Made by a program: the position numbers and the translations under genes. Shown here piece after piece: positions 35,427-44,137 of a stretch of DNA of 64,000 nt. The stretch covers positions 124,001 to 188,000 of the forward strand of contig NZ_MSIF01000008.1 of assembly GCF_001921215.1 (NCBI RefSeq). The letters are read 5' to 3'. Source of the stretch: Actinophytocola xinjiangensis. GTDB lineage: Bacteria; Actinomycetota; Actinomycetes; Mycobacteriales; Pseudonocardiaceae. Within the stretch, counting starts at the first letter, position 1. The number at the start of each line of letters is the position of its first letter. The notes beneath the pieces were generated by a model. The model saw nothing but the letters and a program-made list of their open reading frames with translations. It did not search any database and was not told the DNA's origin.

Positions 35427-36230
35427 GTGAGTGTGCGGGTGCGGTTGCGGGAGATCGTCGACGCGCCGGTGTTCCAGCAGGTGATCATGGGCGTGATCGT
35501 GCTCAACGCGATCACCCTCGGCGCTGAGACGTCGCCGTCCCTGGTGGCCGAGTACGGGCCGGTGCTGCACGCGGTGGACCGCGCGGTGCTGGTGGTCTTC
35601 GTGGTCGAGCTGGTGGCCCGGATCTACGCGCACGGCTGGCGGTTCTTCACCGACCCGTGGAACTGGTTCGACACGGTGATCGTCGGGATCGCGCTGCTGC
35701 CCACGTCGGGGGCGTTCTCGGTGCTGCGCGCGCTGCGGATCCTGCGGGCCCTGCGGCTGATCTCGATCGTGCCCAGCATGCGGCGCGTGGTGTCGGCCCT
35801 GCTCGGCGCGCTGCCGGGGATGGCGTCGATCGCGGCGCTGCTGCTGCTGGTGCTCTACGTGTCGGCGGTGATGGCGACCAAGCTGTTCAGCGGCCTGTCC
35901 CCCGAGTACTTCGGCGACCTCGGCGACTCGCTGTTCACGCTGTTCCAGGTGATGACCGGCGAGGCGTGGTCGGAGGTCGCGCGCACGGTGATGAGCAAAC
36001 AGCCGCTGGCGTGGATCTTCTTCGTCACCTACATCGTGGTGACCACGTTCACCGTGCTCAACCTGTTCATCGCGGTCGCCGTCAGCGCGATGGAGGCGCA
36101 GACGTCCCGGCGCACCGCACCGCAACCCGAGGACGACGAGCCCACCCTGGCCGCCGTCCTGGCCGAGCTGCGGGAACTGCGGGCCCTGCACGAGGCCGCC
36201 GCCCGCCGCGAGGAGAGCTCAGTCGGCTGA
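35427..36230 (+). CDS. Bacterial voltage-gated sodium channel (NavBac type)
   Basis: 267 aa, a single six-helix subunit that would assemble as a tetramer. S1-S4 occupy residues 15-120; S4 has four arginines at three-residue spacing (R101, R104, R107, R110). The pore segment (165-220) has the selectivity filter TGEAWSE (Glu179), compared with TLESWS in NaChBac. The tail has a Leu/Glu-rich helix (ALVLAELRELRALHEAAARRE type), likely the C-terminal coiled coil. GTG start with GGGGAG eight bases upstream. Its end overlaps the convergent S4 gene by 12 bases. Confidence 0.92.
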   Translation: MSVRVRLREIVDAPVFQQVIMGVIVLNAITLGAETSPSLVAEYGPVLHAVDRAVLVVFVVELVARIYAHGWRFFTDPWNWFDTVIVGIALLPTSGAFSVLRALRILRALRLISIVPSMRRVVSALLGALPGMASIAALLLLVLYVSAVMATKLFSGLSPEYFGDLGDSLFTLFQVMTGEAWSEVARTVMSKQPLAWIFFVTYIVVTTFTVLNLFIAVAVSAMEAQTSRRTAPQPEDDEPTLAAVLAELRELRALHEAAARREESSVG

Positions 36231-36455
36231 GGACACCACGGGGCGGGCCCGCTGCCCCTCGACCGTGACCACGTCCCCCGGCCGCAGCTGGGCTCCCCGG
36301 CGGACCTCGATCTCGTCGTTCACCAGCACCTGCTCGGTCTCGACGAGTTCGCGCGCGTGGGCGCCGTGCTCGGCGAGGCCGGCCAGCTTGAGGAACTGAC
36401 CGAGCCGGATCGGCATGTCGTCGACGGGAACGTCCTGGATCGGTGATCGTGACAC
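36219..36455 (-). CDS. S4-domain RNA-binding protein (YbcJ/YaaA-like)
   Basis: 78 aa, almost entirely one S4 domain: IRLGQFLKLAGLAEHGAHARELV, then VLVNDEIEVRRG and LRPGDVV. Such short S4 proteins bind structured RNA, probably ribosomal; the function is poorly defined. It ends convergently inside the channel gene (12-base overlap) and starts 14 bases after the NB-ARC gene ends, so it could be the last gene of that transcript. Confidence 0.88.
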   Translation of the reverse strand: MSRSPIQDVPVDDMPIRLGQFLKLAGLAEHGAHARELVETEQVLVNDEIEVRRGAQLRPGDVVTVEGQRARPVVSSAD

Positions 36456-36469
36456 CGGCCCATCCTTCC

Positions 36470-38515
36470 CTATCGGTCGCCGAGCCGCGTCCGCACTCGG
36501 GTGAGGTCGGCCTCCCTGGCCTGCGACTCGTACAGCTCGGCCGCCGCGCGCCAGGCGGCCGCCGCCTGGTCGGGGTCGCCCGCCTCGGCGTGGGTGTCGC
36601 CCAGGGCTTCGAGGGTGTCGGCGCGCTGGTAGTCGTTGCCGGCCTGCTGGTACCGGGTCAGCGCCTGCCGGTAGTGGTCGACGGCCTGCCGAGGTCGGCC
36701 CGCGCGGTGGTGGACGTGGCCGAGGCTGTCGAGGGTGGCGGCCTCCCCGTCGGCGTTGCGGTGGGCGCGGTGCAGGTCGAGGGCTGCCTGGCAGTGGGTC
36801 AACGCGGCGTCGAGGTCACCGGTCCTGGCGGCGAACCAGCCGACGTCGTTGAGGGCCTCGGCCTCCCACACCGGCTGGTCGAGCCCGCGGAAGGCGGCCA
36901 GCGCCCGCCGCGCGTGGTCGAGGGCCCGCTGGTCCTCGCCCTGCCGGCCCCACGACCAGGCGAGCATCTGGTGGGTGTTCCCCTGGGCCGTCCGGTCGTC
37001 CCCGGCCAGGTCGAGGGCGTGTTCCAGGTGGCGGACCGCCTCCTCGTGGCGGTCCAGTGCCGTGTGGGCGCGGCCGAGGTAGCGGTGGGTCCTGGCGAGC
37101 GCGGTCGGGTCGGGCAGGTGCGGAGCCGAGACCAGCGCCGCCTGCCACACGGCCAGGTCGTCGTGGCGGTGCCCACGCCGGTGGTGGAACGTGTACAGGC
37201 CCCAGGCCAGCCGCCACACGTCGGCGTGCCACCCCTGCTCCACCGCGATGCGTTGGGCGGCAAGCAGGTTCTGGTGTTCGGTGTCGAACCAGGCCAGCGC
37301 GGTGTCGGCGTCGGCGAGCGGCCGGAGGTGGACGCCCGGCGCCGGCCGACCCAGGTCCAGGGAGTGGCCGCCGGGCTCCAGGAGGTGGTCGGTGGCGCGC
37401 GCGGTGTGCAGGTAGAAGTCGACAGCCCGGCGCAGGGCCGCCGTCCGCTCGGGGGCCGCCGGCCCCTGGGCGAGGGCGTAGGCGCGGACCAGGTCGTGCA
37501 GCCGGTACCGGCCGTGGGTGTCGCGCTGCGCCAGGGACGCCGCTGTCAGCTCACGTAACACCCGGCCGGCGACCGGCGGCGGCCAGCCGCTGATGCTCGC
37601 CGCCGCGTACTGGTCGAGGTCGGGGCCGGGGGCGATACCCAGGAGCAGGAACATCGTCCGCTGCTCGGCGCCCAGCGCGCGGTAGGACCAGGACAGGACC
37701 GTCGGCAGGCTCGCGGTCGGGTCCTCGTCGTCGAGGCCGTCCAGGCCCAGTTCGCGCAGTTCGCGGGCGGTGTCGGCGGGGCGTCCCCGCGCGGCGACCA
37801 GCCCGAGCGCCAGCGCGAACCCACCGCAGAACCCGATCAGCTCGGCCACCGCGTCCGGTTCCGCCGCGACCCGCGCCGGCCCGAGCCTGGACGTCAGCAG
37901 GGCGTGGGCCTCCTCGGCGGTGAGGTGGTCGAGGTGGAGCTGGGTCGCGCCGTGCCGGCTGACCAGCGCGGTGAGGGTGCGGCGGCTGGTGACCACCACC
38001 GTCGCCGCGCGGCCGCCGGGCAGCAGCGGCACGACCTGCTCGGTGCTGGCGGCGTTGTCCAGGACCACCAGGATCCGCCGCTGGGCCACCAGGCTGCGGT
38101 AGAGCGCGGCCTGCGCGTGCGGCGCGGCCGGGATCCGTCCGGGGGCCACGCCCAGCGCGTCGAGGAACCCGCGCACCGCGACCGCCGGGTCCATCGGCCC
38201 GGTGTCGGTGCTGAAACCGCGCAGGTCCACGAACAACTGCCCGTCGGGGAAGCGTTCGGCCGCGCCCTGCGCCCAGCGCACCGCGAGCCAGGTCTTTCCG
38301 CTGCCACCCGCCGCGGTGATCAGTACCGTGGCGGGCGCCGCGTCGTCCAGCAGCGCCAACTCCGCCGCCCGGCCGACGAAGTGCGCCGGGTCGGGGGGCA
38401 GTTGCCGGGGCACCGGCACCGGGTCGGGCAGCACCACCTGGTGGATCGTGCCGGCCTGCACGACCGTGCCGTACACCTGCCCGTTGACGACGTTGTGCAC
38501 GTGCTCCTGCGTCAC
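36470..38515 (-). CDS. NB-ARC/TPR (NLR-like) signalling ATPase with N-terminal amyloid motif
   Basis: 681 aa STAND ATPase. Residues 8-28 hold an N-x3-G-x3-G-x3-Q-x-G-x-I pattern (N8, G12, G16, Q20, G22, I24), the RHIM-like bacterial amyloid signalling (BASS) signature seen at the ends of actinobacterial NLRs and their effectors. NB-ARC: FVGR (46-49), Walker A GGSGKT (70-75), Walker B ILVVLDN (D153), TSRR sensor (176-179), winged helix to about 350. C-terminal half: TPR repeats (about 420-670). No effector domain is fused; such proteins usually oligomerise and template amyloid folding in a separate partner with the same motif. It is divergent from the membrane receptor at 38622, sharing 106 bases of promoter region. 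Confidence 0.9.
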   Translation of the reverse strand: MTQEHVHNVVNGQVYGTVVQAGTIHQVVLPDPVPVPRQLPPDPAHFVGRAAELALLDDAAPATVLITAAGGSGKTWLAVRWAQGAAERFPDGQLFVDLRGFSTDTGPMDPAVAVRGFLDALGVAPGRIPAAPHAQAALYRSLVAQRRILVVLDNAASTEQVVPLLPGGRAATVVVTSRRTLTALVSRHGATQLHLDHLTAEEAHALLTSRLGPARVAAEPDAVAELIGFCGGFALALGLVAARGRPADTARELRELGLDGLDDEDPTASLPTVLSWSYRALGAEQRTMFLLLGIAPGPDLDQYAAASISGWPPPVAGRVLRELTAASLAQRDTHGRYRLHDLVRAYALAQGPAAPERTAALRRAVDFYLHTARATDHLLEPGGHSLDLGRPAPGVHLRPLADADTALAWFDTEHQNLLAAQRIAVEQGWHADVWRLAWGLYTFHHRRGHRHDDLAVWQAALVSAPHLPDPTALARTHRYLGRAHTALDRHEEAVRHLEHALDLAGDDRTAQGNTHQMLAWSWGRQGEDQRALDHARRALAAFRGLDQPVWEAEALNDVGWFAARTGDLDAALTHCQAALDLHRAHRNADGEAATLDSLGHVHHRAGRPRQAVDHYRQALTRYQQAGNDYQRADTLEALGDTHAEAGDPDQAAAAWRAAAELYESQAREADLTRVRTRLGDR

Positions 38516-38621
38516 CGCTCCATTGTGGCCGCCACGTCAAACAATTCCTTCTTGATCATTCCGGAAAGGGAAATTTGTTCCGGTGGTTCGCCACGGGATG
38601 GCATGATGTGAGGTCCGTCTC

Positions 38622-41261
38622 ATGGGGGTTTCTTACATGGCTGAAGATCATCGTGAGTTGGCGTTCGACGGGGCGTCGGAGTTTTTGTCCTGGCTTTACG
38701 CGCTCGACCGGCGGCCGTGGATATTCACCCGCGAGAAACTGCTGCCCATCGTCTATCTGCGCCACCGCGCCCCCCGGAAGTACCTGTCGGCACTGGCCGA
38801 CCACTGGACCCGTCTGCGGCGACGCGGACCACGCCAGTGCGTCGTCGTCGCGGCTGGTGGCGGGAGCGGTGACGACGGGGTGGAGCAGTTGCTGGCGGCG
38901 GCGCTGGCCCGGTTCTCCCGGCGGACGTGGTTGGGCCGTGGGCAGCGGGCGCCGCACTTCGCGCTGGCGTCGTGGTTGGCGGCGCTGCGGCGGGAGAAGC
39001 CCTCGACGCTGTCCGAGGCCGAGGTCATCGCGAAGATCCGCAACCACCATTCCCGCTACGAGCTCGCCTACCAGGAGGCCCGGGAGTCGCCGGACCCGAT
39101 GATCCGGGTGCCGCTGGACACCATCAGCGGGCTGCCCTGGTGGATCCAGCTGCCGGCGCACCTGCTGCCACGCGCGGCTCTGCGCCTGGCCGACACCGTG
39201 TTCGGGCCGCAGCGATGGTTCGAACGCCGGGGCGGAAGTCACCGGCGGGTCACGGTGCGCGGTGAGGCGGAACCGTTGCGCGGCACCCTGTTCGCCCTGG
39301 CCAAGCGGTGCGCCGGGATCGATGGCGAGGTGCCGTCCCAGCGGCAGATCGACGCCCTGCTCGCCGACGCGTTCCTCCAGGACCTGCGGCGCACCTACAG
39401 TCGGTCCCGGCCATTGGGCGGCGGCCGGCGGCGGCGTACCTACCCGGTCCTGCTGCTGCCCAGCGAGGGCGAACCCGCGCCGGCCGCCCTGGTCAGGGCG
39501 ATCACCGACGTGCGCAACGGCCAGCCCCGGCGCGGCACCGTCAAGCGGGACCCGCTGCTGGTGGTCGTGGCCGGGCGACTGGCCGGCGACGGACCGGAAC
39601 CGGAGGCCCAGGAACCGGGCAGCCCGGAGTCCGCCTACGAGGACTGGCGCGCGGACCTCGCGGCCGCCGGGCGGCGGCAACGCGTGTGGCTGCTGGCTTT
39701 CGAGGCCCCCGCGCAGCGAGCGCCGCAGAACGAGCGGGACAGGGTCAGGAAGGTCAGGCCGCCGGGCCGGGTGCCGTGGATGTCGTTCGCGAGCGTGCTG
39801 GCGGTGCTCGCGGCCCTGGTCGCGGTGCCGGTGGTGAACTACGAGTTCTGCCGGCCGCCGCTGTCCTCGCCGATCGGCCTGTTTCCCCCCGAACCACGCG
39901 ACGAGATGTCACGGGAGGATCTCGGCGACGTCGACCAGTGTGTCGGCCTGGTCGGTGACAGTCCCCCGCTGGTGTCCCCGGATCTCGACGATCCGATCGA
40001 GCGGATCAGGCAGGCCAACGCGGAGGCGCTGCGCGCCGAGCACCACCTGACCGTCGTGCACCTCACGATGCTCTCGCCGGGCACCGACCAGGGCGTGCGG
40101 GCCACCCGCGAGGAGTTGCGGGGGCTGGCGATCGCCCAGCGGGAGTCGCTGGGCAGCGAGACGCCGATCCGGCTGCTGCTGGCCAACGCGGGCGCCGGGA
40201 TGCGTCACGCGGACAAGGCCGCCCGCGAGATCATCCAGGCGCACCACCGGGAACGCATCGACGCCGTCGTCGGCCTCGGGATCAGTACCGAGGAGACGAT
40301 CGCGGCGGTCCGCGACCTCGGCCGGGCCGCCCTGCCCGCCATCGGCTCGTCCACCACGGCCGACGAGTTGCTCACGGCCTCGCCGTTCTACTACCAGGTG
40401 AGCGTGAGCAACAAGCGCCAGGCCGCCTTCGCCGCCGAGTACGCCACCGGGGACATGCGGGCCAGCAGTGCCCGCGTGTACTTCTCCGGTGACCCGGCCG
40501 ACACCTACAGCTCCGAACTGGCCACCGCCATCCGCGACCACCTGGACGACACCGTCGAGATCACCGACCATGCCGCTTACCGCACCACCGACACCGACGA
40601 CGGAGAAAGCGTTTTCCAGCTGGGCAGAGAGGCCTGCACCGCCGCCGTGGACCCCGACGAGATCGTCGTGTACGCGGGCCGCGCGGAACGTTTCGGACAG
40701 TTCCTGAACGGCATGAAATCCCGCTGCGAGAACCGTTACCCGCGCATTCTGGCCACCGACGACGTGTCCCGTTTCGTCCTGGAGGGAACGAACCGGTACT
40801 ACCCGAACCTGCGCCTGGACTACATCGCCCTGGCCAGCAGTGCGCTGTGGGGTTCGGAATGCGAGGCCATGAAGGAACAGGGCAGCTTCTACATCCACTA
40901 CGACGACCTGTTCACCAACGCGTGCGACGAGAACCGTGACGGCCGCGCGCTGCTGTCGTTCGACGCGCTCACCCTGGTCCGCCAGGCGGCGACGAACGTC
41001 CTGAACAGCGACCCGGAGTTCCTGTGGTCCCAAGGTATCGAACCCGGCCTGTCCAAGATCCGGGGTGAGGGCCGCGTCAGCGGGGTCAGCGGCGACCTCG
41101 ACTACTCCGATCCCGCCGAACCCCGCGCCCCGGCCAACAAGGCGATCATGGTCCTGCGCATCACCGACACCGGTCAGCCGTGTCTGGTCCGGGTCGACGG
41201 CCAGTTCAGCTCCCAGAACCCGATCACCGGCTCCTGCGAGCCTCAGCCCGGCGACAGGTAG
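38622..41261 (+). CDS. Single-pass membrane protein with extracytoplasmic periplasmic-binding-protein domain
   Basis: 879 aa. Residues 1-380 cytoplasmic, with a conserved opening (FLSWLYALDRRPWIFTREKLLP) and strand-like blocks VVVAAGGGSG, YPVLLLPS and PLLVVVAGR that recall a P-loop-type core without a clear Walker A. One membrane helix at about 387-408. Residues 410-879 outside: a type 1 periplasmic-binding fold, as in LivK-type amino acid binders (LLLANAGAG, DAVVGLGISTEET, LPAIGSSTTADEL, FYYQVSVSN). No ABC permease genes nearby, so it is a sensor rather than a transporter. GAGG lies eight bases before ATG 38622; ATG 38637 is possible. It is divergent from the NB-ARC gene and overlaps the TetR gene end by 19 bases. 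Confidence 0.85.
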   Translation: MGVSYMAEDHRELAFDGASEFLSWLYALDRRPWIFTREKLLPIVYLRHRAPRKYLSALADHWTRLRRRGPRQCVVVAAGGGSGDDGVEQLLAAALARFSRRTWLGRGQRAPHFALASWLAALRREKPSTLSEAEVIAKIRNHHSRYELAYQEARESPDPMIRVPLDTISGLPWWIQLPAHLLPRAALRLADTVFGPQRWFERRGGSHRRVTVRGEAEPLRGTLFALAKRCAGIDGEVPSQRQIDALLADAFLQDLRRTYSRSRPLGGGRRRRTYPVLLLPSEGEPAPAALVRAITDVRNGQPRRGTVKRDPLLVVVAGRLAGDGPEPEAQEPGSPESAYEDWRADLAAAGRRQRVWLLAFEAPAQRAPQNERDRVRKVRPPGRVPWMSFASVLAVLAALVAVPVVNYEFCRPPLSSPIGLFPPEPRDEMSREDLGDVDQCVGLVGDSPPLVSPDLDDPIERIRQANAEALRAEHHLTVVHLTMLSPGTDQGVRATREELRGLAIAQRESLGSETPIRLLLANAGAGMRHADKAAREIIQAHHRERIDAVVGLGISTEETIAAVRDLGRAALPAIGSSTTADELLTASPFYYQVSVSNKRQAAFAAEYATGDMRASSARVYFSGDPADTYSSELATAIRDHLDDTVEITDHAAYRTTDTDDGESVFQLGREACTAAVDPDEIVVYAGRAERFGQFLNGMKSRCENRYPRILATDDVSRFVLEGTNRYYPNLRLDYIALASSALWGSECEAMKEQGSFYIHYDDLFTNACDENRDGRALLSFDALTLVRQAATNVLNSDPEFLWSQGIEPGLSKIRGEGRVSGVSGDLDYSDPAEPRAPANKAIMVLRITDTGQPCLVRVDGQFSSQNPITGSCEPQPGDR

Positions 41262-41839
41262 CCGACCAGGGCGCGTTCGAGCTCGGCGATCCACTGTGAA
41301 CGATCGGCGGGCTTGGCGGCGACGATGGTGCCGAGCAGGGAGCCGAAGATCTGGGTGGCGACCACGGCCGTGCGCCGCAGGTCAGTGGCGGGTTGGTCGG
41401 GGGACCGGGCGGTGAGCACCTCGGCGATGCGGTCCACGACGGCCGCGTGCATGCGGCGGGCGGGGGCGCCGAGGTGCTCGGGCATGTCGGTGGCGGTGAA
41501 CAGGGCCTTGAAGCCGGGATTGGCGATGTTCACCTCGATCATGGGGCCGATCATCCGGCTGACGAGGTCGGGCAGCGGCAGGGACGCGAGGCCGCTGTCG
41601 AAGGCGCGGCGGTGGGCGTCGGTCAGGGCCTGTTGGTAGCGCTCGGCGAGGCCCTCGGCCAGGGCCTCCTTGTTGCGGAAGAACTGGTAGAGCGTGCCGG
41701 GTGACACGCCGGCGCGGGTGGCGACGGCGTTGGTGGTCGCCTTGGCGTAGCCGGTGTCGGCGAAGACCTCGGCGGCGGCGTCGAGCAGTTGGGCCATGCG
41801 CCGCTGGCCGCGTTCCTGGCGCCGTGGCTGAGGAGACAT
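41243..41839 (-). CDS. TetR-family repressor of the MMPL exporter
   Basis: 198 aa. N-terminal TetR helix-turn-helix (LLDAAAEVFADTGYAKATTNAVATRAGVS, GTLYQFFRNKEAL); variable ligand domain with a TetR_C-type ending. AGAGGA six bases before the ATG. Divergent from the MMPL gene; two near-palindromic operators lie in the shared 108-base region, one inside the exporter's promoter spacer. Predicted to repress the exporter, and possibly itself, until a lipophilic ligand binds. Confidence 0.93.
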   Translation of the reverse strand: MSPQPRRQERGQRRMAQLLDAAAEVFADTGYAKATTNAVATRAGVSPGTLYQFFRNKEALAEGLAERYQQALTDAHRRAFDSGLASLPLPDLVSRMIGPMIEVNIANPGFKALFTATDMPEHLGAPARRMHAAVVDRIAEVLTARSPDQPATDLRRTAVVATQIFGSLLGTIVAAKPADRSQWIAELERALVGYLSPG

Positions 41840-41860
41840 GCCGGTCCTCTCAGGATCGAG

Positions 41861-41910
41861 TTGACAAACGCGAGCAATCGCTCGTAATTTCCAATGCGAG
41901 CGATCACTCG
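41861..41910 (+). promoter_or_regulatory. MMPL promoter with two TetR operators
   Basis: TTGACA (41861-41866), 18-bp spacer, TAATTT (41885-41890). Operators: 41871-41884 (CGAGCAATCGCTCG), inside the spacer, and 41897-41910 (CGAGCGATCACTCG), over the expected start site. Each differs by one base from the perfect palindrome CGAGCGATCGCTCG; centres are 26 bp apart. Confidence 0.85.
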
Positions 41911-41947
41911 TGTTCTGTTCGACTCTACCCTCCTCAGGAGTTCCCCC

Positions 41948-44137
41948 GTGCTGCCCAGTCTCGGTCGGTTCACCGTGCGCAGACGACGTCCGGTGCTCGT
42001 CGCCGCGGTCCTGCTCACCCTGCTGCTCGGCGTGTTCGGCGCCGGTGCGATCGACGCGCTGTCTCTGTCCAGGATCGACGCGCCCGGTTCGGAGTCCGAC
42101 CGCGCCCGCACGGTACTCGCCGACCAGTTCGACACCGGGCCACCGAACCTGGTCCTGCTGGTCACCGCGCGGAACGGTGACGTCGACGGGATCCGCGCCG
42201 ACGGCGAGCGGCTGACCGCCGAACTGGCCGCGCAGCCCGGTGTCGCCGAGGCCGCCTCCTACTGGACGCGCGGCGACTCCCCCGCGCTGCGCGCCGAGGA
42301 CGGCACCTCGGCGCTGGTGCTGGCCCGCGTGCCCGGCGAGGTCAACGCCGCCCGCGCGCGGGTCGGCGAACTGGCCGAGCTGTTCACCCGGCAGTCGGCG
42401 ACGGTCACCGTCGAGGCGGGCGGCCAGGACGTCGTGTTCCGCGCGATCGGCGCCCAGGCCCGAACCGACTTCCTCGCCGCGGAGCTGTTCGTGATCCCGC
42501 TGGTGCTGGTGTTGCTGCTGCTGTGGTTCCGGCGGGTGGTGCTCGCGCTGGTGACGTTGGGGGTCGGGGTGTTCGCGATCCTCGGCACGCTGGCGGCGCT
42601 ACGCGGGGTCGCGACGGTGACCAGCGTGTCGACGTTCGGCGCGAACATCGCGCTGGTGATGGGACTCGCGCTCGGCGTGGACTACTGCCTGTTCATGATC
42701 GCCCGGTTCCGCGAACGGCTGCGCGAGGGCGCGACGGTCGAGGACGCGGTGGTCGAGACGCTACGCACGGCCGGCCGGACGGTGTTGTTCAGCGGGATCA
42801 CGGTCGCCACGTCGTTGCTGGCGCTACTGCTGTTCCCGTTGTCGTTCCTGCGTTCCTTCGGCTACGCCGGGGCCTTCGTGGTGGTCACGGCGGTCGTCGG
42901 CGCACTGGTGATCCTGCCGGCGGCACTCGCCGTCCTCGGCGACCGGGCCCTGCCCCGGCGTCCCCGGGAGTCCGCTGTGGAACAAGGCAGGTGGTTCCGA
43001 CTGGCACACACCGTCATGCGGCGACCCGCCCTCACCGGCGGTCTCCTGCTGGTGGTCGCCCTGGCGATCGCCGCCCCGGCGCTTGGCCTGCGCTTCGGCA
43101 TGCCGGACGCCCGGATCCTGCCGGCCGACTCACCGGGCCGCACCACCGCCGACACGATTCGCGCCGACTACGCCCAGGAGGAGTCCGACGCGCTCTACGT
43201 CGTCGCCCCCCACGACACCAGCGACGTCACCGCCTACGCGAACCAGCTGTCCGAAGTAGACGGAATCGCCCAGGTGGACTCGGCCGCCGGACGTTTCGTT
43301 GACGGACGACGCACCGCCCCCGCTGACGCACGCTTCACCACCGACGGCGGCACCTACCTGGTCGCGATCCCCACCCAGTCGGCGCTGGAGAACGACCCGG
43401 CCGCCCTGGTGGACGCCCTGCGTGCCGTACCCCCACCGTTCGACGTGCTCATCGGCGGCAGCCCCGCCGAGTCGGTCGACTGGCGCGACCAGATGACCGA
43501 ACGACTGCCGCTGGTCCTGGCGGTGATCCTGGCCCTGACGTTCGTGGTGCTGTTCCTGATGACCGGCAGCCTGCTGCTCCCCCTCAAGGCGACCGTACTG
43601 AACCTGCTCAGCCTGGGCGTGATGTTCGGCGTGCTGGTGTGGGTCTTCCAGAACGGGAACCTATCGGGCGCGCTCGGTTTCACACCGACCGGCACACTGG
43701 AGTCGAGCATCCCGGTGCTGATGTTCTGCATCGTCTACGGCCTGTCGATGGACTACGAGGTGTTCATCGTCTCCCGCATCCGCGAGGAGTACCTGTCCAC
43801 GGGCGACACCCGCACGGCCGTGGCCGTCGGCCTCCAACGCAGCGGCCCCCTGGTCACCGCCGCCGCGGTGATCCTCGCCGCCTCGTTCGCCGTCTACGCC
43901 ACCGGCGGCGTCGTCTACCTGAAGATGATCGGCGTCGGTATGGCGGTCGCCGTCCTGGTCGACGCGCTGCTCATCCGGGGTGTGCTGCTGCCCGCCGCCA
44001 TCCGGATCGCGGGCACGGCGAACTGGTGGGCTCCCGCCCCGCTGCGCCGCCTGCACGAACGCCTCGGCATCACCGAGGCCCCACCGAACCACCCGGGTGC
44101 CGCGCTCACACGAGTTCCAGGCCACCGTCGACGGTGA
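41948..44137 (+). CDS. MMPL/RND-family exporter
   Basis: 729 aa membrane exporter with two MMPL halves, each with an extracytoplasmic loop and about six membrane helices. Visible: LGVDYCLFMIARFRERLREG and GLSMDYEVFIVSRIREEYL, the paired conserved transmembrane motifs with Asp that carry the proton relay. GTG 41948 with AGGAG seven bases upstream is chosen over ATG 41894, because 41894 lies upstream of the predicted transcription start. Likely substrates are lipids or hydrophobic compounds. The last 32 bases overlap the convergent SDR gene. Confidence 0.93.
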   Translation: MLPSLGRFTVRRRRPVLVAAVLLTLLLGVFGAGAIDALSLSRIDAPGSESDRARTVLADQFDTGPPNLVLLVTARNGDVDGIRADGERLTAELAAQPGVAEAASYWTRGDSPALRAEDGTSALVLARVPGEVNAARARVGELAELFTRQSATVTVEAGGQDVVFRAIGAQARTDFLAAELFVIPLVLVLLLLWFRRVVLALVTLGVGVFAILGTLAALRGVATVTSVSTFGANIALVMGLALGVDYCLFMIARFRERLREGATVEDAVVETLRTAGRTVLFSGITVATSLLALLLFPLSFLRSFGYAGAFVVVTAVVGALVILPAALAVLGDRALPRRPRESAVEQGRWFRLAHTVMRRPALTGGLLLVVALAIAAPALGLRFGMPDARILPADSPGRTTADTIRADYAQEESDALYVVAPHDTSDVTAYANQLSEVDGIAQVDSAAGRFVDGRRTAPADARFTTDGGTYLVAIPTQSALENDPAALVDALRAVPPPFDVLIGGSPAESVDWRDQMTERLPLVLAVILALTFVVLFLMTGSLLLPLKATVLNLLSLGVMFGVLVWVFQNGNLSGALGFTPTGTLESSIPVLMFCIVYGLSMDYEVFIVSRIREEYLSTGDTRTAVAVGLQRSGPLVTAAAVILAASFAVYATGGVVYLKMIGVGMAVAVLVDALLIRGVLLPAAIRIAGTANWWAPAPLRRLHERLGITEAPPNHPGAALTRVPGHRRR

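Noticed and set aside
38622-41261. Branched-chain amino acid ABC transporter
   Set aside because: The binding domain is fused to a large cytoplasmic domain through one membrane helix, and no permease or ATPase gene accompanies it.
41894-41947. N-terminal extension of the MMPL exporter to ATG 41894
   Set aside because: It starts upstream of the predicted transcription start; GTG 41948 has a proper ribosome site.
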